A DNA stretch of 64,000 nt from JAXDMK01 sp963790325 (GCA_963790325.1 CAWBNY010000002.1:248001-312000); one strand, 5' to 3'; shown: positions 52,994 through 60,862, numbered from the stretch's first letter. Translations and numbers: made by a program. Notes: generated from the letters alone by a model not told the origin.

Positions 52994-53021
52994 CGGGTTC
53001 AACGGTATCGTTGTGCCCACT

Positions 53022-53103
53022 GGGTCGGTGCCCGAGCGGCCAAAGGGAGCAGACTGTAAATCTGCCGGCACAGCCTACGGAGGTTCGAATCCTCCCCGGC
53101 CCA
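53022..53103 (+). tRNA. tRNA-Tyr (anticodon GTA)
   Basis: An 82-base class II tRNA. The acceptor stem pairs GGGTCGG with CCGGCCC; the anticodon arm is GCAGA-CTGTAAA-TCTGC with anticodon GTA. A long variable arm and the T arm GGAGG-TTCGAAT-CCTCC are clear. Discriminator A; CCA is not encoded. Confidence 0.95.
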
Positions 53104-53163
53104 CGTACGCACGCACGCAGACGAGTCGAACTTGCGGGGCCGGCGGCTCTACGCTCGGGACCG

Positions 53164-53562
53164 ATGGACGCTCCCCCGTTGTCCCAGAAGCTCCCGCCGG
53201 TCCGCACCGCGGCCGACGAGAGGATGCGCCGGCTCCTGCGCATCCCCGACGACGGGGCCCGCGCCAGCGCCCGCTCGGCGGAGAACGCCTTTTCCACCTC
53301 GGTCTTCATCTCCGCCGCCCGCTGCCTGCTGACCTACCTCGTGCTTCCCATCCTCGGGCCGGTCGTGGGTCTGGCGGGGAACGTCGGCCCGGTCGTCGGG
53401 CTGGTGGTGGGGACGGTGTCGATCGTCGCCATCGTGGCCTCCATGCGGCGCTTCTTCGGGGCCAACCATCGCTGGCGGTGGCGGTACACGGCCATCGGCG
53501 GCACCATCCTGGCGTTCCTCGTGGTGCAGGCGGCCATCGACATCGCCCAGCTGCTCGGCTGA
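53164..53562 (+). CDS. Hypothetical membrane protein (132 residues)
   Basis: The product has a charged N-terminus with ERMRRLLRIPDDGARASARSAE fragments (residues 19-40) and two to three hydrophobic segments between about residues 46 and 130. I do not recognise the family with certainty. It lies 60 bases after tRNA-Tyr and one base before the DUF454 gene, with which it is probably co-transcribed. Confidence 0.7.
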   Translation: MDAPPLSQKLPPVRTAADERMRRLLRIPDDGARASARSAENAFSTSVFISAARCLLTYLVLPILGPVVGLAGNVGPVVGLVVGTVSIVAIVASMRRFFGANHRWRWRYTAIGGTILAFLVVQAAIDIAQLLG

Positions 53563-53563
53563 G

Positions 53564-53971
53564 ATGGGCAGTCAAATGGCATCCGGCCCCGCCCGCTGGC
53601 TGTGGTTCGGCGCCGGGTGGGTGGCGGTGGCCCTCGGCGGCGTCGGGATCGTGGTCCCCGGCCTACCGACGACGGTGTTCTTCATCGTGGCCGCCTCCTG
53701 CTTCGCCCGCTCGAGCCCCCGCTTCGAGGCATGGGTCCTCGGGCTGCCCCGTATCGGGCCCATGGTCGGCGACTACCGCAACGGCCTGGGGATGCCCCGC
53801 CGGGCCAAGGCGTGGGCCTTGGGGACGATGTGGCTGTTCGTCGCGGTCAGCGCCGTCCTGACTCGCTCCCAGCCGGTGGTGGCGGCCGTGATCGTGGCCG
53901 TCGCCCTGGTCGGGACCTGGTTCATCATCCGCCGGGTGCCGACCCGGGAACGGGTGACGGCCCCGGCCTAG
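53564..53971 (+). CDS. DUF454 (YbaN-like) membrane protein
   Basis: The 135-residue protein matches the YbaN/DUF454 family: GIVVPGLPTTVFFIVAASCF near residue 27 and then FARSSPRFEAWVLGLP with four hydrophobic segments. Function unknown. It converges on the minus-strand uridyltransferase gene with one base between the stops. Confidence 0.85.
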   Translation: MGSQMASGPARWLWFGAGWVAVALGGVGIVVPGLPTTVFFIVAASCFARSSPRFEAWVLGLPRIGPMVGDYRNGLGMPRRAKAWALGTMWLFVAVSAVLTRSQPVVAAVIVAVALVGTWFIIRRVPTRERVTAPA

Positions 53972-53972
53972 G

Positions 53973-54779
53973 CTAAGGCTTCGGCCGCCGCTCCCGGGCC
54001 AGGGCGTCGACCCGGGCGTACATCCGCTCCGCGTACCGGATGTGCCGCAGCTTCTCGGCGAAGTCGAGGTGCTCGGGATCGTTGATGCCGAGCGTCTCCT
54101 CCAGGTTGTCGGTGGCGAGCGTCTCCACCAACGACCCGTCGCCGGCCAGGATGGCGACGACGTCGGTGAGGTAGTACTCGGCCTGGGAGTTGTCGGGCCG
54201 CAGGCGGTCGAGGGCGCCCACCAGGGCCCTGGAGTCGAAGCAGTAGGCCCCGACGTTGACCTCCTTGACCGCCAACTGCTCGGCCGTCGCGTCGCGGGCC
54301 TCGACGATGCCGACCACCCGCCCGTCGCCGTCGCGCACGATCCGACCGAAGTCGGGTGGGTTCTCGAGCTCGATGGTGAGCAGGACGGCGGCCGCGCCGG
54401 TCGCGTCCCGGTGATCGACCACCCGCCGGATGGTGTCGGCCGTGAGCATGGGCATGTCGCCGTAGAGGACGGCGACGTTCCCGTCGAAGTCCTCCAGGAA
54501 CGCACGGGCCTGGATCACCGCGTGCCCGGTGCCCAACTGCTCGTTCTGGAACGCGTACTCCATGCCGTCGTAGGCGTCGTCGACCGCGTCGATCACCTGC
54601 TCGCGACCCACCCCGACCACCAGGACGATGTCGTCGACGCCGGCGGCCATGGACGCCTCCAGGCAGGAGATCACCATCGGCTTGCCGTCGATCGGATGGA
54701 GGACCTTGGGCAGGTCGGAACCCATCCGGGTGCCCTGGCCGGCGGCGAGGATCACGGCTTTGGCGGGGCGCGTGCTCAC
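53973..54779 (-). CDS. GlmU-like nucleotidyltransferase (pyrophosphorylase domain only)
   Basis: The 268-residue protein has the nucleotidyltransferase signature LAAGQGTRM (residues 11-19), a lysine in LPKVLHP, the segment NEQLGTGHAV, the metal site LYGDMPML and the EVNVGAYCF strand, as in the uridyltransferase half of GlmU (UTP + GlcNAc-1-P to UDP-GlcNAc). The left-handed beta-helix acetyltransferase half of the bifunctional enzyme is missing; the chain ends in a helix instead. So this is either a monofunctional UDP-sugar pyrophosphorylase or a GlmU relying on another acetyltransferase. GTG 54779 overlaps the STAS stop (GTGA). Confidence 0.85.
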   Translation of the reverse strand: MSTRPAKAVILAAGQGTRMGSDLPKVLHPIDGKPMVISCLEASMAAGVDDIVLVVGVGREQVIDAVDDAYDGMEYAFQNEQLGTGHAVIQARAFLEDFDGNVAVLYGDMPMLTADTIRRVVDHRDATGAAAVLLTIELENPPDFGRIVRDGDGRVVGIVEARDATAEQLAVKEVNVGAYCFDSRALVGALDRLRPDNSQAEYYLTDVVAILAGDGSLVETLATDNLEETLGINDPEHLDFAEKLRHIRYAERMYARVDALARERRPKP

Positions 54780-55126
54780 GCCCGCTCCTGGCCGGCGAAG
54801 CTGGCGACTGCCGCCCCCCGGTCGTCGAAGGACGCGAACACCCGGTTGAGGCGGGTCATGGCCAGGACCACCTTCACCCACGGGGGCACGTCGCAGAGGC
54901 GGACGTCGCCCGGCCCGATTCGCACCCGTTTGAACAGCCCGACCACCTGCGCCAGCCCGGCCCCGTCGACGACCACGACGTCCTTGAGGTCGAGCACGAA
55001 GTTGTGTCGGCCGTCGGCCAGCAGCCCGCCGAACACCTCGCCCAGCCGGTCGGCGTGCTCGATGACCACGGCCCCGCCCAGGGTGACCACGGCGACGCCG
55101 TCCTCGATCTCGGTCGTCACCTCCAC
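54776..55126 (-). CDS. STAS-domain protein lacking the phosphorylatable serine
   Basis: The 116-residue protein is an anti-sigma-factor-antagonist-type STAS domain (TTEIEDGVAVVTLGGAV at the start). Where SpoIIAA-type proteins have D-S-S-G with the kinase-target serine, this protein reads DGAGLAQ at 54-60, so Ala56 replaces the serine. It therefore cannot be controlled by SpoIIAB-type phosphorylation. GTG 55126 is used. It overlaps the uridyltransferase gene by 4 bases; no anti-sigma kinase is near. Confidence 0.82.
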   Translation of the reverse strand: MEVTTEIEDGVAVVTLGGAVVIEHADRLGEVFGGLLADGRHNFVLDLKDVVVVDGAGLAQVVGLFKRVRIGPGDVRLCDVPPWVKVVLAMTRLNRVFASFDDRGAAVASFAGQERA

Positions 55127-55146
55127 GTCGGCGCCAACCTACCCGC

Positions 55147-55674
55147 TCACAGGAGACGCTCCATGACGACGACGTCGAGCCACCGCCCGAACTTGCGGCC
55201 GACCTCCCGCTCCACGCCCACCAGCTCGAACCCGCACGACCGGTGCAGCGTGATCGAAACCCGGTGGCCGTCGACGATGCGGGCCATGACGGCGTGGAAC
55301 CCGTGGACGGTCCCGAGGCGGAGCAGCTCATCGAGCAGCGCCCGCCCGTAGCCCCGGCCCTGGCGGTCACGGCGCACGTAGATCGAGCTCTCGACCGTGG
55401 TCGCGTAGGCGGGCCGGGGCCGGTATGGGCCCAGGCAGCCGAAGCCGACGACCGCATCCCCCTCCACCAGCACGACCGCGGGGTGGACGCCGGCGTGCTC
55501 GTCCAGCCACGCCTGTTGCCCCTCCAGGGTTCGCGGCACCAGGTCGAACGTCACCGTCGACTCCAGCACCTCGAGGTTGTAGATGGCGCGGATGGCCTCG
55601 GCGTCGTGGGGCTCGGCCAGCCTGATCTCGACGGCCCGGTTCTCGTGAGGCCGGTCGGACCGGCTGGCTATCAT
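55147..55674 (-). CDS. GNAT-family N-acetyltransferase (phosphinothricin acetyltransferase-like)
   Basis: The 175-residue protein has the acetyl-CoA loop RRDRQGRGYGRALL near residue 101 and the start IRLAEPHDAEAIRAIYN, with TVTFDLVPRT typical of the Pat/Bar and methionine-sulfoximine acetyltransferase group. The substrate is unproven. ATG 55674 or the internal GTG for VEIRLAE could start it. Its 5' end faces tRNA-Thr 12 bases away. Confidence 0.85.
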   Translation of the reverse strand: MIASRSDRPHENRAVEIRLAEPHDAEAIRAIYNLEVLESTVTFDLVPRTLEGQQAWLDEHAGVHPAVVLVEGDAVVGFGCLGPYRPRPAYATTVESSIYVRRDRQGRGYGRALLDELLRLGTVHGFHAVMARIVDGHRVSITLHRSCGFELVGVEREVGRKFGRWLDVVVMERLL

Positions 55675-55686
55675 CGGGAAGGACCC

Positions 55687-55759
55687 GCCCCCTTAGCTCA
55701 GTCGGCAGAGCACAGCCATGGTAAGGCTGGTGTCGTCGGTTCGATTCCGACAGGGGGCT
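55687..55759 (+). tRNA. tRNA-Thr (anticodon GGT)
   Basis: A 73-base tRNA: acceptor GCCCCCT/AGGGGGC, anticodon arm CAGCC-ATGGTAA-GGCTG with anticodon GGT, T arm with GGTTCGATTCC. Discriminator T; CCA not encoded. Confidence 0.95.
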
Positions 55760-55837
55760 CACCGAAGCTGAAGGGCACGGTCCGGGTGGCTTGTAAGCTG
55801 AGCCGGCCCGGGGTCGTTCCCGGGTAGACGCCCACCG

Positions 55838-55911
55838 GGCGGCGTAGCTCAGTTGGTAAGAGCACTCGGCTCATAATCGAGGGGTCGGCGGTTCGAGTCC
55901 GCCCGCCGCTA
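55838..55911 (+). tRNA. tRNA-Met (elongator-type, anticodon CAT)
   Basis: A 74-base tRNA: acceptor GGCGGCG/CGCCGCT with a G-T first pair, anticodon arm CTCGG-CTCATAA-TCGAG with anticodon CAT, T arm GGCGG-TTCGAGT-CCGCC. The paired first base argues for an elongator rather than an initiator tRNA; a CAT anticodon can also belong to tRNA-Ile2, which cannot be excluded. Confidence 0.92.
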
Positions 55912-56139
55912 CCGCACGACAGACGCCCACATCGACATGCCAGGACAGCCTTTCGCTTCGTCACCCCTCAAGGGGACGGACGGTGAGGCGCCGGCGGCGT
56001 GTCGCCTCGTTCATCGAGCAGCACAGTCGGGGTCCTGGCCCCGACGTCCCCCCGGGTCAAGGGCTTCCACAGCCCCCGGTGTGGTCGCCGGTCCGCCTGG
56101 CGTAGACTGCTCCCCACGTGACGGAAAGGAAGCGGCCGG

Positions 56140-56304
56140 ATGGCCAAGGGCGAAAAGCGGGTCAAGATCACGCTCGCGTGCGAGCAGTGCAAGCGCCGCA
56201 ACTACATCACCATGAAGAACAAGCAGAACGACCGCGAGCGGATGGAGCTCAAGAAGTACTGCAAGTGGGATCGGACGCACACCACCCACCGGGAGACCCG
56301 CTAG
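56140..56304 (+). CDS. rpmG: Ribosomal protein bL33
   Basis: A 54-residue frame with GGAAAGGAAG upstream. The sequence KITLACEQCKRRNYIT and the ending THRETR are typical of bL33. Of the four zinc cysteines of the C+ type, Cys14, Cys17 and Cys41 are present, but position 44 is Asp (YCKWD instead of YCPRC), so zinc binding is probably lost or altered. It lies downstream of two tRNA genes and upstream of the sigma gene, in the usual actinobacterial secE-nusG neighbourhood. A possible -10 (TAGACT) is at 56103-56108. Confidence 0.93.
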   Translation: MAKGEKRVKITLACEQCKRRNYITMKNKQNDRERMELKKYCKWDRTHTTHRETR

Positions 56305-56429
56305 CCGCGGCGCCGGCCGACCTCGACGTCGAAGCCGATCTCGAGGTCGACGACGAGGATCCTGTCCGTAACCTTTCCGGAGCCGACACGGTCGAAGCTC
56401 CGGTGATTCCCGCGGAAGAGGCTGCCCTC

Positions 56430-56978
56430 GTGGATCGGGCCAAGGCTGGCGACGTCTCTGCGTTCGCCGAGCTGGTCCGAAGCACCGAGGCCGACGTCTA
56501 CACGCTGGCGTACCGGCTCACCGGGAACGACGACGACGCTCGCGACGTCGCCCAGGACGCCTACCTGCGGGCCTTCCGAGGCCTGAAGCGGTTCCGGGGC
56601 GACGCCCGCTTCTCGACCTGGATGTACCGGATCACGGCCAACTGCGCGTCGACCCATCTCTCCCGCCGGAACAAGGCCGGCCACGACGAGCTGTCCGACG
56701 ACGACCCCATGCCCGACGAACGACCCGAGTCCAACCCCGAGGGGATGGCCGAGGCAGCCGCCTTGCGCGACCGGATGACGGCCGCTCTGGCCGAGCTGCC
56801 ACCGTCGATGCGCACCGTCGTCGTCCTGCGTGACGTCTACGACCTTCCGCACGAGGCGATCGCCTCGGAGTTGGGGATCACCGAAGCGGCGGCCAAGGTC
56901 CGGCTGCACCGGGCCCGTCGCAAGCTGCGCGAGCGGCTGTTCCCCATGCCCGGAGAGGAGAAGGCCCGTGCGGTCTAA
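56430..56978 (+). CDS. ECF-type RNA polymerase sigma factor
   Basis: A sigma factor of about 182 residues with region 2 (DARDVAQDAYLRAFRGLKRF, then FSTWMYRITANCASTHL) and region 4 (LPPSMRTVVVLRDVYDLPHE and EAAAKVRLHRARRKLRERL). GTG 56430 is chosen because GGAAGAGG lies 8 bases upstream; GTG 56403 is the alternative. The frame remains open into rpmG, but that part is an overlapping shadow. The anti-sigma gene overlaps its end by 11 bases. The pair forms a regulatory unit placed inside the ribosomal/secE region. Confidence 0.88.
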   Translation: MDRAKAGDVSAFAELVRSTEADVYTLAYRLTGNDDDARDVAQDAYLRAFRGLKRFRGDARFSTWMYRITANCASTHLSRRNKAGHDELSDDDPMPDERPESNPEGMAEAAALRDRMTAALAELPPSMRTVVVLRDVYDLPHEAIASELGITEAAAKVRLHRARRKLRERLFPMPGEEKARAV

Positions 56979-57393
56979 GTTCGGTGTTCGTCCGGCCCCG
57001 GTGACCGTCGGCGGTCCCCGTCCCAAGGGCGTCTCCTGTGACGACGTGGCCGCCGCCCTTCCCGGTATCGTCGACGGCCTCGACGTCGCCGAGCTCGACA
57101 TGCGCCGGCACGTGGAGACCTGCCTGCGCTGCCAGGCCGAGCTGGCTCAGTACCGCAAGGTGTTGCGAGTGCTCCACCAGCTGCGCACCGAGGTGCTCCT
57201 GCCCAGCCCCGGCCTGCTGCCCGACGTCCTTGTCGCCCTCGAGGCGGCTGGGGAACGGGGGGCCATGAAGTCGCTGCTCACGGGGCGCCGGGCGGCCTAC
57301 CTGGGCGGCATCGCCGCCGCAACTGCTGCCGGCGCCGCCGGCGCCATCGTCCTGGCCAGCCGCCGTCACCGCCGGGTGGCCGTCGCCAGCTAG
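56968..57393 (+). CDS. Membrane-anchored zinc-finger anti-sigma factor
   Basis: The 141-residue protein has a zinc-binding anti-sigma motif, His48-x3-Cys52-x2-Cys55 in RRHVETCLRCQAEL, and one C-terminal membrane helix (about 111-130) with a short Arg/His-rich tail. It should bind and silence the sigma factor encoded immediately before it. GTG 56968 is preceded by GGAGAGGAGAAGG and overlaps the sigma gene, a typical coupled arrangement. The signal sensed is unknown; the CxxC pair could respond to redox change. Confidence 0.85.
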   Translation: MRSKFGVRPAPVTVGGPRPKGVSCDDVAAALPGIVDGLDVAELDMRRHVETCLRCQAELAQYRKVLRVLHQLRTEVLLPSPGLLPDVLVALEAAGERGAMKSLLTGRRAAYLGGIAAATAAGAAGAIVLASRRHRRVAVAS

Positions 57394-57489
57394 AGCGCCC
57401 AGCGCGGCTCGGCGGTGACGCCCGGCCGCCGCAACGCCTTCACGGGGCCTGAGCTATCCTCGGTGTACTCACGCCCACCGGGCTGACCC

Positions 57490-57562
57490 AGGGCAGTAGC
57501 TCAACTGGCAGAGCACCGGTCTCCAAAACCGGCGGTTGGGGGTTCGAGTCCCTCCTGCCCTG
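57490..57562 (+). tRNA. tRNA-Trp (anticodon CCA)
   Basis: A 73-base tRNA: acceptor AGGGCAG/CTGCCCT, anticodon arm CCGGT-CTCCAAA-ACCGG with anticodon CCA, T loop GGTTCGAGTCC. Discriminator G. It precedes secE, as in many bacteria. Confidence 0.96.
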
Positions 57563-57598
57563 CTGGTTGCTGAGAACCCCGCGTCCCAAGAGGTAATC

Positions 57599-57889
57599 GT
57601 GAACCGACAGATGAAGCGGATGATGCAGCGTCAGGGCCAACTGGCCCCCGACGGCACACCCGCGCGCCGGGAGCCGACCAGGCCTGCGGCTCGACCTCCG
57701 AAGGAGCGGATCGGCGCCGCCGAGTATTTCCGCCAGGTGCGGGCCGAGCTGCGCAAGGTGGCCTGGCCCACCCGCGGCGAGGTCATCCACTACTCGATCA
57801 TCGTGCTGGTGGCCCTGCTCGTGCTCACCGCCCTCATCTTCGGACTCGACTTCCTGTTCGGCAGGATCGTCATCTTCCTCTTCCAGTGA
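57599..57889 (+). CDS. secE: Preprotein translocase subunit SecE
   Basis: The 96-residue protein has the amphipathic segment EYFRQVRAELRKVAWPTRGE followed by one membrane helix (about 64-92), the conserved core of SecE. GTG 57599 follows AAGAGGT by 5 bases. The longer in-frame extension upstream runs into tRNA-Trp and is rejected. It overlaps nusG by 4 bases (GTGA). Confidence 0.94.
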   Translation: MNRQMKRMMQRQGQLAPDGTPARREPTRPAARPPKERIGAAEYFRQVRAELRKVAWPTRGEVIHYSIIVLVALLVLTALIFGLDFLFGRIVIFLFQ

Positions 57890-58626
57890 GCGACGTCGAC
57901 CCCCTGGCCACGCCGTCCCTCGGCGATCCCGACGACACTGTCCTCGGCGACGAGCCCGCCGCCGTTCTCACCGACGACGCCGGCGACTCGGGTGCCGTGG
58001 CCGACGATCCCATCGTCTTCGACGATGGCCTGGCCGACGACGACGAGGTCGAGCAGGAGGCTCCCGTCGAGAGCCCCTACGACCGTCCCGGGTCGTGGTA
58101 CGTGGTTCACACCTACGCCGGCTACGAGAACAAGGTGAAGTCCAACCTCCAGAGCCGGATCGCCTCCATGAACATGGAGGATCGCATCTTCGAGTGCGTC
58201 ATCCCCATGGAGGACGTGATCGAGTTCAAGGGTGGCAAGCGGGTCACCGTGCAGAAGAAGGTGTTCCCCGGGTACCTCCTCGTCCGTTGCGAGCTCGACG
58301 ACGATTCGTGGCGGGTCGTGCGCAACACGCCCGGTGTCACCGGCTTCGTGGGGCTGGGCGCCAAGCCCACCCCGCTGTCGCGCAAGGAGGTGGAGAGCAT
58401 CCTCCAGGTGCAGTCCGGCGGAACCGAGGGCGTCACCCGCAAGCCGGCCCGGCGGCCGATGTACGAGGTCGGCGAGAGCGTCCGGGTCCGCGAGGGTCCC
58501 TTCGCCGACTTCTCGGGGCAGATCGCCGAGATCAACGAGGACCAGCTCAAGCTCAAGGTCCTGGTCAACATCTTCGGCCGGGAGACCCCGGTCGAGCTCG
58601 AGTTCAGTCAGGTGGCGAAGCTGTGA
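57886..58626 (+). CDS. nusG: Transcription termination/antitermination factor NusG
   Basis: The 246-residue protein has an acidic N-terminal extension of about 65 residues, then the NGN domain (WYVVHTYAGYENKVKSNL) and the KOW domain (VGESVRVREGPFADFSGQI). The extension is common in actinobacteria. GTG 57886 overlaps the secE stop. A 169-base leader to rplK follows. Confidence 0.95.
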   Translation: MSDVDPLATPSLGDPDDTVLGDEPAAVLTDDAGDSGAVADDPIVFDDGLADDDEVEQEAPVESPYDRPGSWYVVHTYAGYENKVKSNLQSRIASMNMEDRIFECVIPMEDVIEFKGGKRVTVQKKVFPGYLLVRCELDDDSWRVVRNTPGVTGFVGLGAKPTPLSRKEVESILQVQSGGTEGVTRKPARRPMYEVGESVRVREGPFADFSGQIAEINEDQLKLKVLVNIFGRETPVELEFSQVAKL

Positions 58627-58795
58627 GCCTTCGCTTTCGCAAGCCGAGTCTGCCCGGCGAGTTGCAACGAGCACCGGAGGCCGGCGGAGTGGCCCGCCTC
58701 CGCACGGAAATCCTCATCGTGCGGACAGCCGTGGGGGCCGCCTTCGGCGGCGGTCACAGCCGTCCGCAACTTCGGCACACAGGAGTCAGTCTGTA

Positions 58796-59224
58796 ATGGG
58801 TAAGCGTCGAGTCGCCGCGGTGGTGCGGATCCAGATCCCGGCGGGGGCGGCCACACCCGCACCGCCGGTCGGAACCGCCCTTGGCCCCCACGGGGTCAAC
58901 ATCATGGAGTTCTGCAAGCAGTACAACGCCGCCAGCGAGTCTCAGCGGGGCACGGTCGTGCCGGCCGAGATCACCGTGTTCGAGGACCGGTCGTTCACGT
59001 TCATCCTCAAGACGCCGCCCACGCCGGTGCTCATCCGGGCCGCGGCGGGCGTCACCAAGGGGTCCACCAACCCCGGCAAGGAGAACGCGGGCTCCATCAC
59101 CGACGCCCAGCTCACCGACATCGCCAAGCAGAAGATGCCCGACCTCAACGCCAACGACCTCGAGGCCGCCCGCCAGCAGATCGCGGGAACGGCCCGTTCG
59201 ATGGGGATCACGGTGTCCCGATGA
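58796..59224 (+). CDS. rplK: Ribosomal protein uL11
   Basis: The 142-residue protein has IQIPAGAATPAPPVGTALGP and the C-terminal RNA-binding part ending ARSMGITV. It forms the GTPase-associated centre with 23S rRNA. ATG 58796 is preceded by AGGAG (58780-58785). In many bacteria L1 controls the L11-L1 operon through the leader; the 169-base gap before it (58627-58795) contains inverted GC-rich pieces but no target that I can define. It overlaps rplA by 4 bases. Confidence 0.96.
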   Translation: MGKRRVAAVVRIQIPAGAATPAPPVGTALGPHGVNIMEFCKQYNAASESQRGTVVPAEITVFEDRSFTFILKTPPTPVLIRAAAGVTKGSTNPGKENAGSITDAQLTDIAKQKMPDLNANDLEAARQQIAGTARSMGITVSR

Positions 59225-59955
59225 CGCACACCAAGAAGGACTCCAAGAAGTACACCGACGCCGTCCGCCGCTTCGAGAAGAGCCGCCTCCACGCGCCGGG
59301 CGAGGGCGTCGACCTGGTGAAGAACCTGGCCGCGGCCAAGTTCGACGAGACCGTCGAGCTGGCTGTGCGCCTCGGCGTCGACCCCCGCAAGGCCGACCAG
59401 ATCGTCCGAGGCACGGTGGGCCTGCCCGCCGGCACCGGCAAGGAGGTCCGGGTGGCCGTCTTCGCCGCCGGGCCGGCCGCGGCCGAGGCCCGGGAGGCGG
59501 GAGCCGACGTGGTCGGCGCCGACGACCTGGTGGCCCGGGTCCAGGGAGGCTTCCTCGACTTCGACGTCGCCATCGCCACCCCCGACCAGATGGGCCAGGT
59601 GGGCAAGCTGGGCCGCATCCTCGGTCCCCGCGGCCTCATGCCCAACCCCAAGACGGGCACGGTGACCATGGACGTCGGCCGGGCAGTCCGGGAGTTCAAG
59701 GGTGGACGGGTCGAGTACCGCACCGACCGTTACGGCAACATCCACGTCCCCATCGGCAAGGTCAGCTTCGACCGCAGGGCCCTCCTCACCAACCTGCGGG
59801 CGGTCATGGAGGAGCTGAGCCGGGTCAAGCCGGCCGCGGCCAAGGGCAAGTACCTGCGGGGGATCACGGTGTCTTCCACCATGGGCCCGGGAGTCAAGCT
59901 CGACGCCACCAACCCGGTGCGCGCCGTCGACGACGCCCTTGCCGCCGCCGGCTGA
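59221..59955 (+). CDS. rplA: Ribosomal protein uL1
   Basis: The 244-residue protein has VELAVRLGVDPRKADQIVRG near the N-terminus, the L1 signature GKLGRILGPRGLMPNPKTGT and the ending TNPVRAVDDALAAAG. L1 binds the ribosomal stalk rRNA and represses its own operon. ATG 59221 overlaps the rplK stop. Confidence 0.96.
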   Translation: MTHTKKDSKKYTDAVRRFEKSRLHAPGEGVDLVKNLAAAKFDETVELAVRLGVDPRKADQIVRGTVGLPAGTGKEVRVAVFAAGPAAAEAREAGADVVGADDLVARVQGGFLDFDVAIATPDQMGQVGKLGRILGPRGLMPNPKTGTVTMDVGRAVREFKGGRVEYRTDRYGNIHVPIGKVSFDRRALLTNLRAVMEELSRVKPAAAKGKYLRGITVSSTMGPGVKLDATNPVRAVDDALAAAG

Positions 59956-59964
59956 CGCCGTAGT

Positions 59965-60110
59965 ACCCTTCACGACAACCAAGAGATCGCCGCAGACATT
60001 CGGTGCGCTAGGCGCGTAAGCGGTCCGGTCCGGAGCAATCCGGCGGGGCCCGCCCAACGAGGCGTGGACTGACCCTCCCGGGACGTTCGCGCGCCACGCC
60101 GCCCGAGGAG
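59965..60110 (+). ncRNA. Probable ribosomal L10 leader
   Basis: The 165-base gap between rplA and rplJ has the layout of the L10(L12)4-binding leader: an unpaired CCAAGAGATCGCCGCAGACA-type stretch early, several GC-rich pairings and a final GAGGAGGAGAG ribosome-binding site. Such leaders let L10 repress rplJL. The call rests on position and general layout, not on a computed fold. Confidence 0.5.
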
Positions 60111-60120
60111 GAGAGGCCCT

Positions 60121-60861
60121 ATGGCCGCCGGAACCCCGATAGCCGAGCCTCGCCCGGAGAAGGTGGCCGTCGTCACCGAGGTGCGTGAGCGCCTGTCCTC
60201 GGCCAACGGCGCCCTGCTCACCGAATACCGCGGCCTCAAGGTGTCCGACCTGGCCCGGCTGCGCCAGACGCTGCGCGATTCCGGTGGCGAGTACCGGATC
60301 TACAAGAACACCCTGGTCCGCCTGGCCGCGGTCGACCTCGGCCTCGACGACCTGGTCGCCCTGCTCGAGGGACCCACCGCCATCGCCTTCGTGGCCGGCG
60401 ACCCGGTGGCGGTGGCGAAGTCACTGCGCGACTTCGCCCGTACCCACCCCAGCCTCACCGTCAAGGGAGGCCTCCTCGGCACCAAGGTGCTCTCGGCCGC
60501 CGAGGCCACGGCCCTGGCCGACGTCGCGCCCCGGGAGGTCCTGCTGGCCCAGCTGGCGGGGGCACTGGCCGCCCCGCTGGCGAAGATGGCGGGCCTCCTC
60601 CAGGCCGTACCCCGGGGCTTCGCCTACGGGCTCAAGGCCCTGATCGACCAGAAGGCCGCCGACGCCCCCGCCCCCGAGGCCCCCGAAGAACCTTCGTCCG
60701 CCACCCAGGCCGACGCCGCCCCGGCCCCCGCCACCGAGGCCCCGGCCCCCGCCACCGAGGCCCCGGCTGCCCCGGCCCCCGACGAACCGACCCCCGCTGC
60801 TGAGCCAGCACCCACCACCGACACGACCGACACCACCCCGGAAGAGACACAGGAGTCCTGA
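60121..60861 (+). CDS. rplJ: Ribosomal protein uL10 with long acidic tail
   Basis: The first 175 residues are a normal L10 (LLTEYRGLKVSDLARLRQTL, YRIYKNTLVRLA, AFVAGDPVAVAKSLRDF), base of the L7/L12 stalk. About 70 residues rich in Ala, Pro, Glu and Thr follow, which makes it 246 residues long and replaces the usual short ending. The tail contains a 21-base DNA repeat. ATG 60121 is preceded by GAGGAGGAGAG. Confidence 0.95.
   Translation: MAAGTPIAEPRPEKVAVVTEVRERLSSANGALLTEYRGLKVSDLARLRQTLRDSGGEYRIYKNTLVRLAAVDLGLDDLVALLEGPTAIAFVAGDPVAVAKSLRDFARTHPSLTVKGGLLGTKVLSAAEATALADVAPREVLLAQLAGALAAPLAKMAGLLQAVPRGFAYGLKALIDQKAADAPAPEAPEEPSSATQADAAPAPATEAPAPATEAPAAPAPDEPTPAAEPAPTTDTTDTTPEETQES
60721..60762 (+). 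repeat. 21-bp tandem repeat in the rplJ tail
   Basis: The unit CCGGCCCCCGCCACCGAGGCC occurs twice in tandem (60721-60741 and 60742-60762), in frame, encoding PAPATEA-type units. A third degenerate start follows. It explains part of the extended L10 tail. Confidence 0.8.
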
Positions 60862-60862
60862 G

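Noticed and set aside
55698..55964. Short frame encoding GGRTRTADPSIMS-like sequence
   Set aside because: It is the antisense translation of tRNA-Met and flanks, a common false protein.
56118..56429. N-terminal extension of the sigma factor
   Set aside because: It overlaps rpmG completely in another frame; the conserved sigma domain and a good ribosome-binding site start at 56430.
57440..57790. Frame with GRRDSNPQPPVLETGALPVEL-like sequence
   Set aside because: Antisense translation of tRNA-Trp, another common artefact.
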